From NCBI RefSeq assembly GCF_910592395.1, contig NC_088313.1, positions 7,568,501 through 7,632,500 on the forward strand: a stretch of DNA of 64,000 nucleotides, in the 5' to 3' direction. The position numbers and the translations under genes were made by a program. Below, piece by piece: positions 10,853 through 22,687 of this stretch. Positions within the stretch are counted from its first letter, which is position 1. Each line of letters starts with the position of its first letter. The notes beneath the pieces were generated by a model. That model ran no database searches. It was given only the letters and a program-made list of their open reading frames with translations, and was not told where the DNA came from. Source of the DNA: Lineus longissimus (lineage: Eukaryota > Nemertea > Pilidiophora > Heteronemertea > Lineidae).

Positions 10853-11305
10853 CTGTACACTGACTTGTTTCATTGCTCAGGGTTTTGAACCTGGTGTACA
10901 CTTTTCTAAAATTAGATGCAGTGATTCTGCCAGCTCTGTGACGGACCCACTGAGGATTATCTGATTGTCCTCTTGTGTTCTCCTCCAAATTTGTTGCGTC
11001 CTTTTCCGAAAAGACCATTAGTGAATCAATAAAGTCATCCTCATTAACATTTGTGGTTGATTGCGTGTAGGTCTTGGCCATATCAAGAAGTGTAGGGGTC
11101 TCTCTGTTTGTATCCTCTTGTGTTACGTCGGCACCCTCGGCCTCGTCGTCAGGAAACTGCTCCTTTTCGACAGCAGTCAGTAGCATAGCTCCTGGAGCGC
11201 TGACCCGAATTACATCTACGAAATCCTGTAGCGATGGGGGTGCTTTTCTGGTTTTCCGAGGATCAAATTTCTGCCTTTGTGAGGCATACATTGGCTGTCT
11301 TTGAC
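10853..11305 (-). CDS. SAP-SWIM-YqaJ gene, exon 3: start of YqaJ-type exonuclease domain
   Basis: Minus-strand exon with acceptor CATTTCAG above 11305 and donor ACAG then GTAATC below 10853. It enters in phase 1, matching exon 2. It encodes KFDPRKTRKAPPSL, an acidic linker (FPDDEAEGADVTQEDT), and ends with WVRHRAGRITASNFRKVY, the start signature of YqaJ/lambda-exonuclease-type nuclease domains found in many invertebrate SWIM proteins. The catalytic residues would lie in following exons, which are not visible; the next 2.8 kb is transposon sequence. The gene is therefore truncated in the window or broken. Confidence 0.62.
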
Positions 11306-11782
11306 CTGAAATGAACATTCAGTCATTGAGTAAGACTACATTACATTGTACTCCAATATGGGATAATATGGAAAACCAAGAATTTTTGCTGGCCCAATAT
11401 TTTCACGAGTTACGCAATCGAGGGTTAAAACTCAAAATGTTGGAATTTCATCCTGGTCGGGATCTTTAAAATCAATAAAAACTTAATAGAAATCCGTCTG
11501 TGATGTCCCATTGTCATTACTGTCCCAGCAAGAACAATGGCAGGTATGGATATTTGAATCGATAAGGGTTAATAAGCAGACTGATCGATATCCAGCTTGC
11601 ATCATTAAGAGTTGTCCTAAGTATGCCTTGCAGTTTTTCAAATAGGCGAGGTTGACTTACTACTAGCATCTATGTCCAACCTGTTGGGATCAGAGATTTT
11701 GCTTAGACTTAGACGAAGTCCGACTTTGATGATGAGAATGCATGTCTTAGGCGAGATTGACTGTACATGTGGGCCTACTTAC

Positions 11783-11976
11783 TTCTAACTCCATGTTTGG
11801 GCTTATTCCGATCAACTATCAGGTCTTGCAGGGGCACATTCTTTACCGAAGTTCTGGCTGGCGGTATCACCCACTTGCGTGGCTTGGAGGTGCATGCAGG
11901 GTTTGTCTCTCCAGTCATACTGGCTTCTTCCAATCTGAAGAGTAGCCCTGCAACATGGTTGCATGTGCCACCCAAA
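11783..11976 (-). CDS. SAP-SWIM-YqaJ gene, exon 2: second half of SWIM finger
   Basis: Acceptor TTTTCCAG above 11976, donor AGAA then GTAAGT below 11783. The first residues (LGGTCNHVAGLLFRLEEA) supply the CxH half of a SWIM zinc finger whose CxC half (YCSCPAG) ends exon 1. The finger is thus split by the intron and restored in phase. The rest is a Pro/Lys-rich linker. Confidence 0.68.
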
Positions 11977-12319
11977 CTGGAAAATAAAAGAACTGTGAGT
12001 AATATTGTAGTAATGTTGTCACAACCTAAGACCTTGTCTTCATTTTCGTTTAGTTACAATTCGTACTGATAGGTGGCTCTACTGCATTACTGTGTGAGGG
12101 CTTCATCCCATGCTCTTGTAGACATTTAAAAAATACTAGTACATCTGTGTTATCATTGTATCACCATCATTTTGAAATGATGCTCTCCCATCCATCAGTT
12201 TCTTTTATGTATGAAAAGCTGTTCTGTGGTGGACAATGTAGTGCTATCACATCCAATAAATTATTATTTACCTGTAAAATCTACTTGTTTTCATTTTTTA
12301 TGTCATTTTTTTTACTTAC

Positions 12320-12927
12320 CCAGCAGGACATGAGCAGTATGATCGCAGAATTTCCCCATCAACCTTCTTTACTGCCACCCAGATTTCATAAAGCTTGTCT
12401 CCGGCTATCTTCTCTGTTGGCGTGCATTTGTTTTTCAAGAGGCACATTGGGTGAGAGTCACTGATTGTGTTTATCAGGAGTTCCTTCACCCATGCGCGAT
12501 CGAACAAGCTGAATGCTTTATTTTCTTTGTACACATTCAGAATCCTTACTGAGAGATCCTTCTGAAGGCTGGGGTGTTCGCACATCAGGTATTTCTTAAT
12601 GTCCTGATAAAACACAGGGGGCCAGAGCACAACGCCCTCGTCCTCTTTAATCCATCCTGTCTGCAGGCAAAGGGGGTCCGGGATTGTGATTACATCTGGC
12701 ATTGTGAGGAGGGCCTTGTACTCTTCATGGGACTGCCGGAGTCTCTCAGCTGCCTGGGGAACCTCCGGTAGACCCAATTCTTTCGCAAAAAACACCCTTG
12801 CAACCAAATCGTCCTTCACACCTGAGAGCTTCAGGTTGCGGGCTGCCAGGTACGATTTTAATGCCTTGATGTTCCATAGCCTAAGGCTGTCCATAGAAAT
12901 ACTAGCACTAGTGGGTTCATCTGGCAT
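12320..12927 (-). CDS. SAP-SWIM-YqaJ gene, exon 1: SAP domain and SWIM start
   Basis: Starts at the ATG at 12927. Residues about 13-45 (SLRLWNIKALKSYLAARNLK) form a SAP DNA-binding helix-extended-helix. The middle matches a recurring invertebrate SWIM-protein pattern (FSLFDRAWVKELLINTISD, GDKLYEIWVAVKK), and the exon ends with the CxC of a SWIM finger at a consensus donor (GCTGG then GTAAGT). This architecture suggests DNA binding coupled to a nuclease or recombinase. No stops or frameshifts are seen. The family is multi-copy in marine invertebrates and may derive from mobile or viral recombinases. Confidence 0.68.
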
Positions 12928-15785
12928 GTTTAGACTAATTGGGACAATATTGACAACCTTCAGTTACTTGTCACATATAGTACCTAAGTTGCTGGTACTG
13001 AAATGAGAAATAAGGGCACAGGTTATCGAAACAGCATTGTTACACATTTTGCAGGAAGTGAAATATTGATCAAGACCTGCAAGAAATGTAACAAATTAAC
13101 TGATTTCCTCCGGTGCCTGTGTGGATGTTTACTCAGAGACAGCCAGTTCAAGACTTCTCATTTAAATACCAGCTTTTGGGGGGAGCAGTTCCAGGGCAGC
13201 AGGGAGCTGAAGGAAAGACATTACAGCATTGGGGTCCTTCATGAGAGCACTTGTCCGGGTCAACGTGATTTACAGATTTTTGGACAACTGAAGATTCTCC
13301 AGTTTTCATTCACAGCCTGTTATACAGGACAACCTCAGATTCAGGACAGACAACCAGACATCTGTTGAGACTTGTCCTGCTGGCAACTGGGTAAAAAACC
13401 TTAAAATCAACCAATATGAGATGACCAGAATACTCTCATCATTCTTGCTTTGGGATGGGACAGTATTTCTAGAAGAGACTAAATGTCACACAATTCTTTC
13501 CACAGATGGGTCAGGAAACATTGTACATGTCGTACACACTTCACCTTGGTGAAGGGTAAATTATCATGTGGTCAGATCTAGGAATGTGCTTCAGGTGAAA
13601 TTCTTACATGGGTTCTTTTTAGCACATTCCAATGCTGGCTTCCTGACAAATCAGCGCGATCCATGCCATCCTGCCCTCGGACAATGCCGGGGGGTGAACA
13701 CTTGAGTTCTCAGGATGATGCTGGAGACACCTAGGCTATGAACATAGTAAACCTCAAGATGCCAAGGCAGACATTAGGGGGAAGGTCTCATCCACAGTGA
13801 AAGCAGTATTGATTTCTCCTAAGCAATTCACATTGGATTTCCTTCATTTTGTCATCCCAAGAACATCCCCATTGATGATTTTAATCATCCATCCTTTCAT
13901 CAAATATGTGGATTCCTCAGGACCAGGTACATGCATGTACTGCACATCCTTCTGGTGGAGTTTATCAATTCGGCAATACAAAAAGACGCTTAAAACATTT
14001 TTTGTTTCATATAGTTTTAACAGGAAGATGATACATAGAAATCGGAAATTGGAAAACTAAGTTGGATATACTAGTATGTATAAACACAATCCATGTGATA
14101 GCAGCCGTGCCAGGGAGGCATCCTCTTCGTTGTCTGTTGATCTCGACCTTTGAGTTTGAGTCCATCGTTGCTTGTTGTGTTAAATAATGCTGATAAACCC
14201 AGTCAGACATTGAGTGATTGACAGCGATAAGGGCTAGCCTAAGGCCCTTGCCCCTGGCCCTGTAGCTGTTAGTGTATAGTAGTGCTGTACTCATGGTACT
14301 ACATGCTACAAGAGAGGGGGCCTAATAGAATGGATGAGCATGATGAGCATGCTTTAAAGGCATACTGTCCGTTTTTGATCACTTGGTAGGTCCTAGCCTA
14401 CATGTTCAGCCACCGGCACTGTAAACACACACCATAATACATGATGTACATGATACGTCCATACATGATTTATGTGGACGGTGACAGTTCGCGGCGACGG
14501 ACGAGAAAAACAAATGTTCTACACGCAGTGAAAGCAAATTCACACAGGTAAACTGGTTATAACTGTGGTACGTCTGTTTCTTGACACGTAATAGTTATCA
14601 GATTGCTAAATTATCTTAAATCATGAGCCTTAAAGAACTTTTTGAACTCTCAAAAACTTACACAAAACAAGTGCAGATTGCCGCCATTATTAGTTTCCGG
14701 ATGGCTGGTACGCATGCACAGCGAAAACCGGTGAAAAAAATGTAGAGTTGTTCTATCTTTGTCCGCGAGTGGCGCTACATTTCTGAGTTTGGCAAGTCAA
14801 GTATTGCATCACACCCACAATATCATAATTCCTATTTTCCATATCTTTCAGACGATCTGTGATTTTTAAAAACTAGCGATAAATATTGCCTTCTCTTCGC
14901 TTCTGTCCTGGTGGGGGGGGGGCACACCCGGCCGAGGAAGGGGTATGCACATTCGTGTCCATGAATTTTTTCTAAGCCCTTTATGACCGACAGGTGCAGG
15001 AAGTGAGCATTTTCCATCCACACCCTGGTGACCAATACAGTTCTCATTGCTGAATACACTGAATCTCTTGTCAGTGATCAGTTAAAGGATGCATCCAAGC
15101 TAGAAGGCAAGCCATTACAATATTATGACAAGACAATCCATGTCACAACTGATGTTCTGCTCATATGTAACAATATTATATAACTTGGGGATGGAGTCCA
15201 GATAGCGATACAACCATATATACGCAATGGAAGTTGCTAACATCTTCATGATGTGGACGTTTATTTACACTATATGCATATTCCACGATCGATTTCGGTT
15301 CGCTCGAACCCTCATCAGGCGGTATACAAGACTGAATGAGAACCATAGCCTGGTGACATACATACTATTCTACATTATGCAATGCTTGTCATATTTTCTA
15401 CAACTATTCTAAATTTAGCTCACTTATAATTACTCAAGCATTGAATAAATTATAGGCAACGTTCATCTATGCATCCATGCAGAGGTAGTTTTGCTGTGGT
15501 GAAGTGCCCTTTCCGGATAGAAAACATGTAAGTTAGGTCATGGTGAAATTTAATGTCAGTTGGTCGAGAAGGAAAGTCGTGATATGTGAGACAAAGCTCC
15601 GAAAACTCCGTAATAATATATTAGATACTATACCTATGTATATTTAAATAGGAATTCATCCTGGTTAAGAAACATTTTGACCACCAAATATCTATATGGT
15701 GAGCACAATGGCCTCTGGCTGTTTCATTTTGGCTATTCTTTGAAAATTCTCATTGATAAATTTTAGGATTTGATGAAACTTAGCT
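12928..15785. other. No gene recognised
   Basis: Nearly 2.9 kb without a convincing exon on either strand. Several ATG-led frames up to 121 codons exist (for example 13003-13368, plus strand) but show no domain or splice support. A run of eight or more G/C bases occurs near 14915. Confidence 0.4.
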
Positions 15786-16908
15786 TTTTAGCTCACCTCT
15801 TAGCAGAGGTGAGCTTATCCCATACCGTGGCGTCCGTCGTCCGTCGTCGTCGTTGTCGTCGTCGTCGTCGTCGCCCGTCGTCCGTTAGCAGGGCACGTTT
15901 CGTAACTGTTAGAGCTATTGAGTTGAAACTTGGTACACATGTACCCTTATGTAATGACACCTTGGAGACCAAGTTTCGGTCCGATTCGTTTCATGGTTTG
16001 GCCACCAGGGGGCCAAACGTTAAAAGTGAAAATATGCCCCTTAATAGTAGTCGGGAAATTTTGAAAAAAATATGGTAGGTACTTCTAGCAAAGGTGCATC
16101 ATATATCCTCCGGGTTTTTGATTTGACCTCCTTTTCAAGGTCACAGAGGTCAAATGTTGTAAATTGGCCGTTAGGATGTAACGATGGCACGTTTCTAAAC
16201 TGCAATGACTATTGATACCAAATTCAATACGCATTTACCCCTTAGTCAGGTGATCTCAGGGACAGAAGTTTAGTCCAATATAATTCACCACTTGACCACC
16301 AGGGGGCAAAATCCAAAAACCTTAAAAATGTGATTATTCCTTAACTTCTTGCCCGATTGCCACCAATTTGATATCATGGGTACATCTAACCACCATACAG
16401 TATATGTCACACAGGTTTTTAATTTGACTTTCTTGTCAAGGTCACAGAGGTCAAATGGCGTAAATTGGCCGTCAGGCCGTAACTATGGCACGTTTCTTAA
16501 CTGCAATGACTATTGATCACAAATTAAGTACACATGTACCCCTTGGTCAGGTGATCTCAGGTACCGAAGTTTGGTGCGATCTGATTTGCCGTTTGGCCTC
16601 CAGGGAGGGGGCCAAATCCTAAATTCTTCAAAATGCCTTTATTCCTAGTAATGACTTGCCCGATTGGCACCAATTTTATATCATAGGTACATCTAATTCT
16701 AACAACCATTCAATGTGTCACCCGGGTCTTCTTTGATTTGACCTACTTGTCAAGGTCACAGAGGTCGAATGTACTGTAAATTGGCCATTTTGGGGAAATT
16801 GTAATTGCTTGGACCTACATCAAACCTAACACTACATGACACAATACCATGCTCTTTATCCATCTTTCCTCCACATGAGGTGAGCACAATGGCCCTGGCC
16901 ATTTCATT
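15786..16908 (+). mobile_element. HINE-like element, family A, copy 1
   Basis: Starts TTTTAGCTCACCTCTTAGC with a perfect 10-bp stem (GCTCACCTCT/AGAGGTGAGC), then (CGTCGT)n. The core has about three diverged 300-bp repeats, each containing GGCACGTTTCT and AAGGTCACAGAGGTC. The end is AGGTGAGC, the inverse of the start, then a hairpin (AATGGCCCTGGCCATT) and TCATT. No coding capacity. Copy 2 at 39340-40447 is nearly identical, so the family was recently active. Confidence 0.65.
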
Positions 16909-17204
16909 CCATTTGATACAGGATTTCAAGGGTCTAATTACACTTGGCCATAGGAGGGAAGCATCCGATGTTTCCTCACTCCGAATTGCCACCAATTTAC
17001 ATCATGCCTGCACCTAACAATATATGGCAAAATGACGTAGATAAGCCGTTTTGGTGTATTAAAATTATAACCAAGTTCTTCGTCATGAACACTGGGTGAT
17101 GAATCCTGACCATAACGAAACTTGCTGGACAGCCCTTGCACCAGATGTATCACTGAATAAAATAAACCAGCTAACGCAAACGATTATGTCAACTCAATAA
17201 TGAT

Positions 17205-17210
17205 TTTATT
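17205..17210 (-). promoter_or_regulatory. Polyadenylation signal AATAAA
   Basis: AATAAA on the minus strand about 230 bp below the stop codon of the small secreted-peptide gene and 105 bp below the stop of its extension. It supports a transcript ending here. Confidence 0.45.
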
Positions 17211-17317
17211 TCTTTAGATGGAATGTAGTATCCACTATAAGGGAAAAAGGAGTACATTCTCTCAATGTTCTCATATCTAATTTGACTTTCCATTAATTTG
17301 ATCGGCAGATGATTTTA

Positions 17318-17437
17318 ACAATTGCTGGATTTCGCCTTGGCTTTTTCCAGCTCGGCAGCATTTTCCAGCTCGGCGGCTTTTTCCAGCCCGGCAGCTGCTT
17401 TTATCAATGCGTGGATTTCGTCAGGGTTTTTTCCCGC
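17318..17437 (-). other. In-frame 40-codon extension after the stop of the secreted-peptide gene
   Basis: Directly after the TAA at 17438-17440 the same frame stays open for 40 codons to a TAA at 17315. It contains a threefold 18-bp repeat encoding ELEKAA/ELENAA/ELEKAK. It is either a C-terminus cut off by a nonsense mutation, a readthrough product, or 3' UTR that is open by chance. Confidence 0.4.
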
Positions 17438-17581
17438 TTACTCTGATTTCCAAGGGTAATACCTCTCGGCGACCTCCTCTAACTCTTCTTGGGTCACATC
17501 CTCCTCTCTCTTGACAGCGCTTTCAGTAGAAACACTGCAAATGACCACAACCATGACCAGCAGGGTAACGGCGAGCTTCAT
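17438..17581 (-). CDS. Small secreted peptide precursor (47 aa)
   Basis: Minus-strand ATG at 17581, 10 bp below an acceptor-like TTATCTTCCAG, so a 5' UTR intron is likely. The 47-residue product has a classical signal peptide (MKLAVTLLVMVVVICSVSTE) followed by ESAVKR and an acidic tail (EEDVTQEELEEVAERYYPWK). A Lys-Arg pair before the tail could be a prohormone cleavage site. It has no cysteines, so it is not a disulfide-rich toxin. A polyadenylation signal lies at 17205-17210. The family is unknown to me. An open extension follows the stop codon. Confidence 0.5.
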   Translation of the reverse strand: MKLAVTLLVMVVVICSVSTESAVKREEDVTQEELEEVAERYYPWKSE

Positions 17582-17701
17582 TTTATCTGGAAGATAATGA
17601 TCATGAAGATTTACTGACTGACAGGTCCCGAATATCTTAATCCAGTGAAATTTTGTACCTGGAAAAAAATGATATATAGATGAATCAATATTTACTACCA
17701 A

Positions 17702-18975
17702 ATATTTTAGGTTTCCGAAATATAGAATAACATTTTCTGATATCTGTTTTTGCCAAACCTCGTTGTTGCTCAGGCAATGCGCTAAAAAATATAATTTTTT
17801 TAAGATGGGTTGAAGACAAAATTTTGAGAAAATCCTCGCTTCCCTGCTTAAAAAGAAGATGATAGATATGGTTGTCCGACTAGAAAAATCTACATATCTT
17901 TATAAGTACTATGATAACAGAATTATACGATTTTTGCAGAGGGTAATCTTCAAAGACTTATTTTCAGGAAAGTTTTATGAAACGTGACAGAACCGCTGCT
18001 GAAACTCGCGGCTGAACAGTGCAGTCACGTGACGTAAACAAATCGATCGAAATAAAAGATTATTTCGGGCCCAAAGAAATCACTGCTATATCTTTGTATA
18101 ACCAACGAAGTGACTCGATATGCGCTGAATTAGTCGATTTATCATGTAATATATCATTCATACAAATAGACAAACTCTTTGACTGTGAATTCGGTGTTTT
18201 TGTAAGCTCTCTTTTCCGCTGATTTTCATTTCCGGGTTCGCCCTAAAGGTAAACATGTAACGTGTGTAATGCACCGTGTATATAGTGTAGACTTGCTTGA
18301 TGTGCTCAGTACCTACACACACCCGCAAGGTATTTTGCTCATCATGTACATACACTATTACTGCGACTATTTGAATGTCTCCCTTTTTCATTGGTTACAA
18401 GAGTTTACCTGCATGGTCAGGGGCCATGATGTCAATTCATCGGCATCACTATAAATCGAAATATTCTTATTCGTTTATTACCCGTTACCGTTACTGTAGG
18501 ACAGTTTACCAACAATAAAACCAGTAGTGGTGAGGCAAGCCTGACACAGAGTATCGACAAAGAAGTTGTGACTGTGTGGCATTGACGCGTTTGACATAAA
18601 GATAATCCATTTTCTGGAGTTATGCATCTTTGGCCATGTCTCGGGTCGAGAAATCAAAACAATAATTCTTCCATTGCATCACTTTGTCCCTTACGTGAAC
18701 CGCCCCTTTGGACTTTTTATCTTTATCACTCCATGATAAATAGAACTCTGGTAAAAGTGCATATGGATTGCCCAGTACCCACCATATCATTTCAAAAGTC
18801 TCACACCCAAAAATGGAACTGTTTCAGCATCAACCCATGAATATAAGAAGAACTTTGATGAACATCAGAATATCTACTTTTATTTCATAAGACAAGGGGC
18901 TGCTGACATTTGCCAAACTGCACGCACTGCAAACACTCAAGGTGCCAAGTTTGCAACAGATATGACATGAATTGG
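17702..18975. other. No gene recognised
   Basis: AT-rich sequence between the secreted-peptide gene and the 3' end of the large gene. Short frames only. Confidence 0.4.
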
Positions 18976-19389
18976 CTAAGCTACTACTAAAAATCTTTTT
19001 AATACAACACGAAATGCTAAATCATCAGACATACTAGCGAGGTCAACATCCTCATCACTGAGCTCATCAGCATGTTCAGCATGTTCAATGTTCATATCCT
19101 CATCACCGAGTTCATCAACACTATCAGTGTTCATATCCTCACCATTGACAGGGTTTTCAAACAGAGAGCCAGGGGCTGAAGGTCCATCAAACCATGCTGG
19201 TTGCAACAAGTCCTCCTTGCAACACCAACCGTAATCCGTGGGAGAAAGGCCTTGGTCAGGTGATGCTGTATCTGCATGGCTCCACAACACAGTGACATAG
19301 TGCGCTCTCAACACTTTTTTCCTGAGAGTTTGACTTGTTGGTGGCAACAGCGCACAGTCAATCTTCTTGACATTGACCAAAGGGTTTCC
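18976..19389 (-). CDS. Large gene copy 2, exon 4 (C-terminus)
   Basis: Terminal minus-strand exon after an acceptor (TTTTCATTTCAG). It encodes the conserved C-terminal block of the superfamily (CALLPPTSQTLRKKVLRAHY, then GWCCKEDLLQPAWFDG) and an acidic tail with two related repeats (VDELGDEDMNIEHAEHADEL). It ends at TAG. It joins exon 3 in phase 0 and is undamaged. Confidence 0.62.
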   Translation of the reverse strand, partial: GNPLVNVKKIDCALLPPTSQTLRKKVLRAHYVTVLWSHADTASPDQGLSPTDYGWCCKEDLLQPAWFDGPSAPGSLFENPVNGEDMNTDSVDELGDEDMNIEHAEHADELSDEDVDLASMSDDLAFRVVLKRFLVVA

Positions 19390-19498
19390 CTGAAATGAAA
19401 AGCAATTATACAATATTATGTTGATACAAAGGTGGCAACAGCAAACATTATTTGTTAGTCAATGGAGTGATAATTTTTTCGTCAACATATACACATAC

Positions 19499-19709
19499 CT
19501 TATCTACTTTGCCAGACATTTGCATCAGTTTATTGTTGCGTGCTGTATCCACATCTTGGTCTTTGGTTTGGCCATACACTCTGCAGACAAATTCTGATGC
19601 CACTCTGAAGTCGATATCACCATCAACTTGGCCCATGTTGGTGAAAAGTTGTAGGAAACGCCCACTGTCATCCTTCTCAACAATATCCAGGGGTTTGACC
19701 TTGCCCTTC
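19499..19709 (-). CDS. Large gene copy 2, exon 3
   Basis: A 211-bp minus-strand exon with acceptor ATTTCAG and donor AAG then GTATGT. It continues the motif after the GCD segment: KGKVKPLDIVEKDDSGRFLQ, then FVCRVYGQTKDQDVDTARNN, both typical of the family. The phases (2 to 0) match exons 2 and 4 exactly. Confidence 0.65.
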
Positions 19710-19851
19710 CTGAAATGATATAGATGGTATTCGATTATTACAGTGCGAAGACATTCTTTTAAGTATTTTTATGACCGTCTTGATCATACATGTATCTCCG
19801 CCTGACAGCTGTTCTGATCAAATTGTATGATGCGAAGAAAGATGATCCTAC

Positions 19852-22687
19852 CTGTAAAACGCTGAGGTGAAATCGCAGCCAGAAAATGCATGATATCCTG
19901 GCAGTGCTCTGGCGATTCCCGCTTTTCTTCCCTCAAGGACGTCTACTATGTTGGTCACATTGATATACCGCCTGCTTTTGCCACTTCCACAATCCATGAT
20001 AACTTTAGTCATGGACCTTACTTCAGGTCGTTGCTTGCCTAGCATTCCGATGAGGATGACCAGAACATCAGTATCAGAAGCTCGCACAAGGACCGCACTG
20101 GCAGTGACGTTGCGCAGATGAAAGGCAATCAGCGTGTCTGCTACCTCGTGGTCAGCCTGCATGTGACAGTGATCTCTTCGCTATCATTTGGGATGTACTT
20201 GATGCATTCGCCACCATATGAAGCGTACAGCGTCTTTCCATTCAAATAGACCCAATAGTGGTCCTTCCCCCACTCCTTGAGAAGGAACCTCCCGAGCTCA
20301 TTCTTGAAAACGCCATTGTTAAAGAGCTTCTCCCCTTTCTGCCTCATCGTCTGATCAGCGCCAGTGATCACGTACATGGAATCTTCTGCCCCGCACAGCT
20401 TTCTTTCGCTATCTTTGATAGAATTTTCAATGTACTTGTCCAGGCAGACGTGGACTTCATCCCCATTTCCACCACAGACAGTTGATACGATCCTCCTGGC
20501 TATAGATCCGTAGGACACACCGGTATGAGTGCCAGACAGGACAGCATGAATAAGAAGTCCACCGTCAAAAATCCTCGCAGCACCGCATGGAACCTCTGTC
20601 AGTGAGTCAGTCTGACTTCCTTCGATCTTGTTAAGTAGTGCTGACTTTGCTGTCTTCAGGAGTCCTCCATCAACATGTGCCAACGACAAAGGATATGTTG
20701 TTATCGGATATCGGAGGATATACCTCAGGTCAAGGATTGAACTTTCAGCTGCAACGACGATTATTCTTATGAAGAAGTCCCTGAGACTTTCTGCGCTCTT
20801 CTTTGCATTCACTACAGCTGGATTCTTCCCCTTTTTCTTCTTCTTGTCGTTTTCAGCTGTGAAGTTGCTCACCTTGATCCTTTTTACCGCCTTTAGAAAT
20901 CTAGCTTCGTCTTCATTCCATTCTTTGTCAAATTTCTGCCTTGCTGTCTGTCCCCTCTCGAGCGTGTGAAGTAGGTATGCCTCTGTCTCCTTTGTAGCAG
21001 CACGACCAGTTGCGAAATTCACCAAAGTGGTTGGTGCTTCATCTTTGAAAGGATTGCAGAATTCTTCGACTTTCTCACTCAGAATCTTCATCTGTCTGTT
21101 GTCCTTTCAAATTCTAGATGGACGGCACTGTGCAGAGGCATTTTCTCCCACCTCGAGCCCAGCAAATGTCCGAAGTTCTGTAACTGCCATGGCTCTCTGG
21201 GTCATGGTCAGAGACCATCTTCGCATAGCAGTTTCGGAATTACGAAAGGCCACTATTCCTTTCATGCTGGATGTCGCATCTCGGTTTACAGTTTGTTCCA
21301 GGGACAAATTAATGGCCGACCTGCAGTAGTTCTTCTTAGTTCTGCGTATGGAAAATGCCCCCTTCTGAAGAACTTCTCTTAGTTGGAGGTTTGAGGAAGT
21401 AAGCTTCTGAAGAAACAGCGTACCCCATCTGGCATAGTTCGGTCGATTGCCGTGTTTCCAGCCATTCTTGATGTCTTCTTTGCCCTGAATGTATCCGTCG
21501 ACATCATTCATCTTGACGCATCGCTGGAGCTCTCGGTGAAGCCTGTTAACAAGGAATACGTATATTCCCCAGAAATGTGCCATCGGGCCTTTGGTTCCTT
21601 CTAAGATCGACTGGAAGTATGCTTTGTATTTCTGAAGGTGCTGATATACGATGGGATCCAAAAGTTGGCGCTCAACTTGATCTGTTGTGATGGTAGTTAT
21701 TAATTCTTTGAAGGGTTCGTATTCCTCCTGGGGAAGCTCTTGTAGGAACAAATCATAGAGTTTCTGTTCCAACACATTGGCGAGCAGCTCATGGATCCTT
21801 GTGCAACGATTGTAAAACTTCCCCTTCATGAACCCCATCATAGAACCCTCTGCCAAGACCTCTGCCTCTGTCAGGACGAATTCGATGCCACTCTCACTTA
21901 TCATCGTTCCGAGTGCACCATAAAAGGCAAGCTCTGTATGGAAGTTCCCTAGCATGATTAGCAGTTTATCAAAGGTGGGCTCCTCAAGTGCTTGGATTGA
22001 GAACGCTTTGAGGGCGACAGCCAAATCATACGTGACAACTGCATACTCCTGCCCGGTTTCTCTTGCTACGTTCAGGGTTCGGATCATCCTCTTCTTGACA
22101 ACTGCGTTATCAGTTGGTGACTTCGGGATAGGATCCATATAACAGATCCGCTGAAGAGGAAGGGGGTCCTGTACAAATCTGCTGATGAAGCCGGCATACA
22201 GTGGTATGTCACCTCTTCTCAGTTCACAAAGCCAGAACAAATCCAAAGGTTTCAGTGTAGGTCGTGGACTTGCATCACATCTATCAGTTGAGGTACTGGT
22301 GAACTTCGCTGCCTTCAGGGATTTTCGGAAAACAGGAATGTCTTCGTGGCTTCCAACAAAACTCCTCCTGTTTCGACCTTCACGGAATTGAAAGTCCTTG
22401 GAACCTTGTTCGCTATCATGCCCCATGATATTTTGGTAGCTGTGCCCAAATTTTGGTAGGTGTGCCCAACAGTTGCGTGCAACGTTTGCTTTCCATCTGT
22501 GGTGTCGACGTTAGCAACATTGTTGTCCCAGACACAAGCTGTTGCTCGATCTGGGAGAAGGCGTATCCCATCAGGAGTATCGCAACCATCTGACGTCACG
22601 TAATAGGCAAACTCTGTTTCTAATCCCTTGACTTCAGTGTAGCTGATGGCGTGGCCGGATCTATTCAGAATTTGTAGGGCTAACTTA
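19852..22687 (-). pseudogene. Large gene copy 2, exon 2 downstream half: core and PIN/FEN-like nuclease region
   Basis: Minus strand, below the Harbinger insertion. The order is: GHAISYTEVKGLETEFAYY, VWDNNVANVDTT, HATVGHTYQN; a 20-bp duplication frameshift at 22428-22467; a helical block (DLFWLCELRRGDIPLYAGF, HTELAFYGALGTMISESG, MAHFWGIYVFLVNRLHRELQ, RPNYARWGTLFL); a TGA at 21107; then FATGRAATKETEAYLL and a nuclease-like region. In the latter, acidic motifs fall as FDGG, VCLDKY...SIKDSER, HEVADT, SDTDVLV and GYHAFSGCDFTSAFY, the order and spacing of PIN/FEN-family metal ligands. A frameshift near 20160 separates ITVT from QADHEV. It ends at donor ACAG then GTAGGA. Function is inferred only from motif order. 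Confidence 0.66.
22428..22467. repeat. 20-bp tandem duplication that shifts the reading frame
   Basis: Two 20-bp copies (22428-22447 and 22448-22467) containing TTTTGGTAG[C/G]TGTGCCC. With one copy the HATVGHTYQN block runs directly in frame into the next conserved block; with two the frame breaks. Confidence 0.85.

Noticed and set aside
13003-13368. 121-codon open frame on the plus strand
   Set aside because: No recognisable motif and no transcript signals.
15770-16078. Arg-rich open frame across a CGT-repeat tract
   Set aside because: It is the translation of a (CGT)n microsatellite inside a HINE element; the same artefact recurs at 39363 and 61990.
17438-17581. Venom-like toxin precursor
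   Set aside because: A signal peptide is present, but the mature part has no cysteines and no toxin-family signature.
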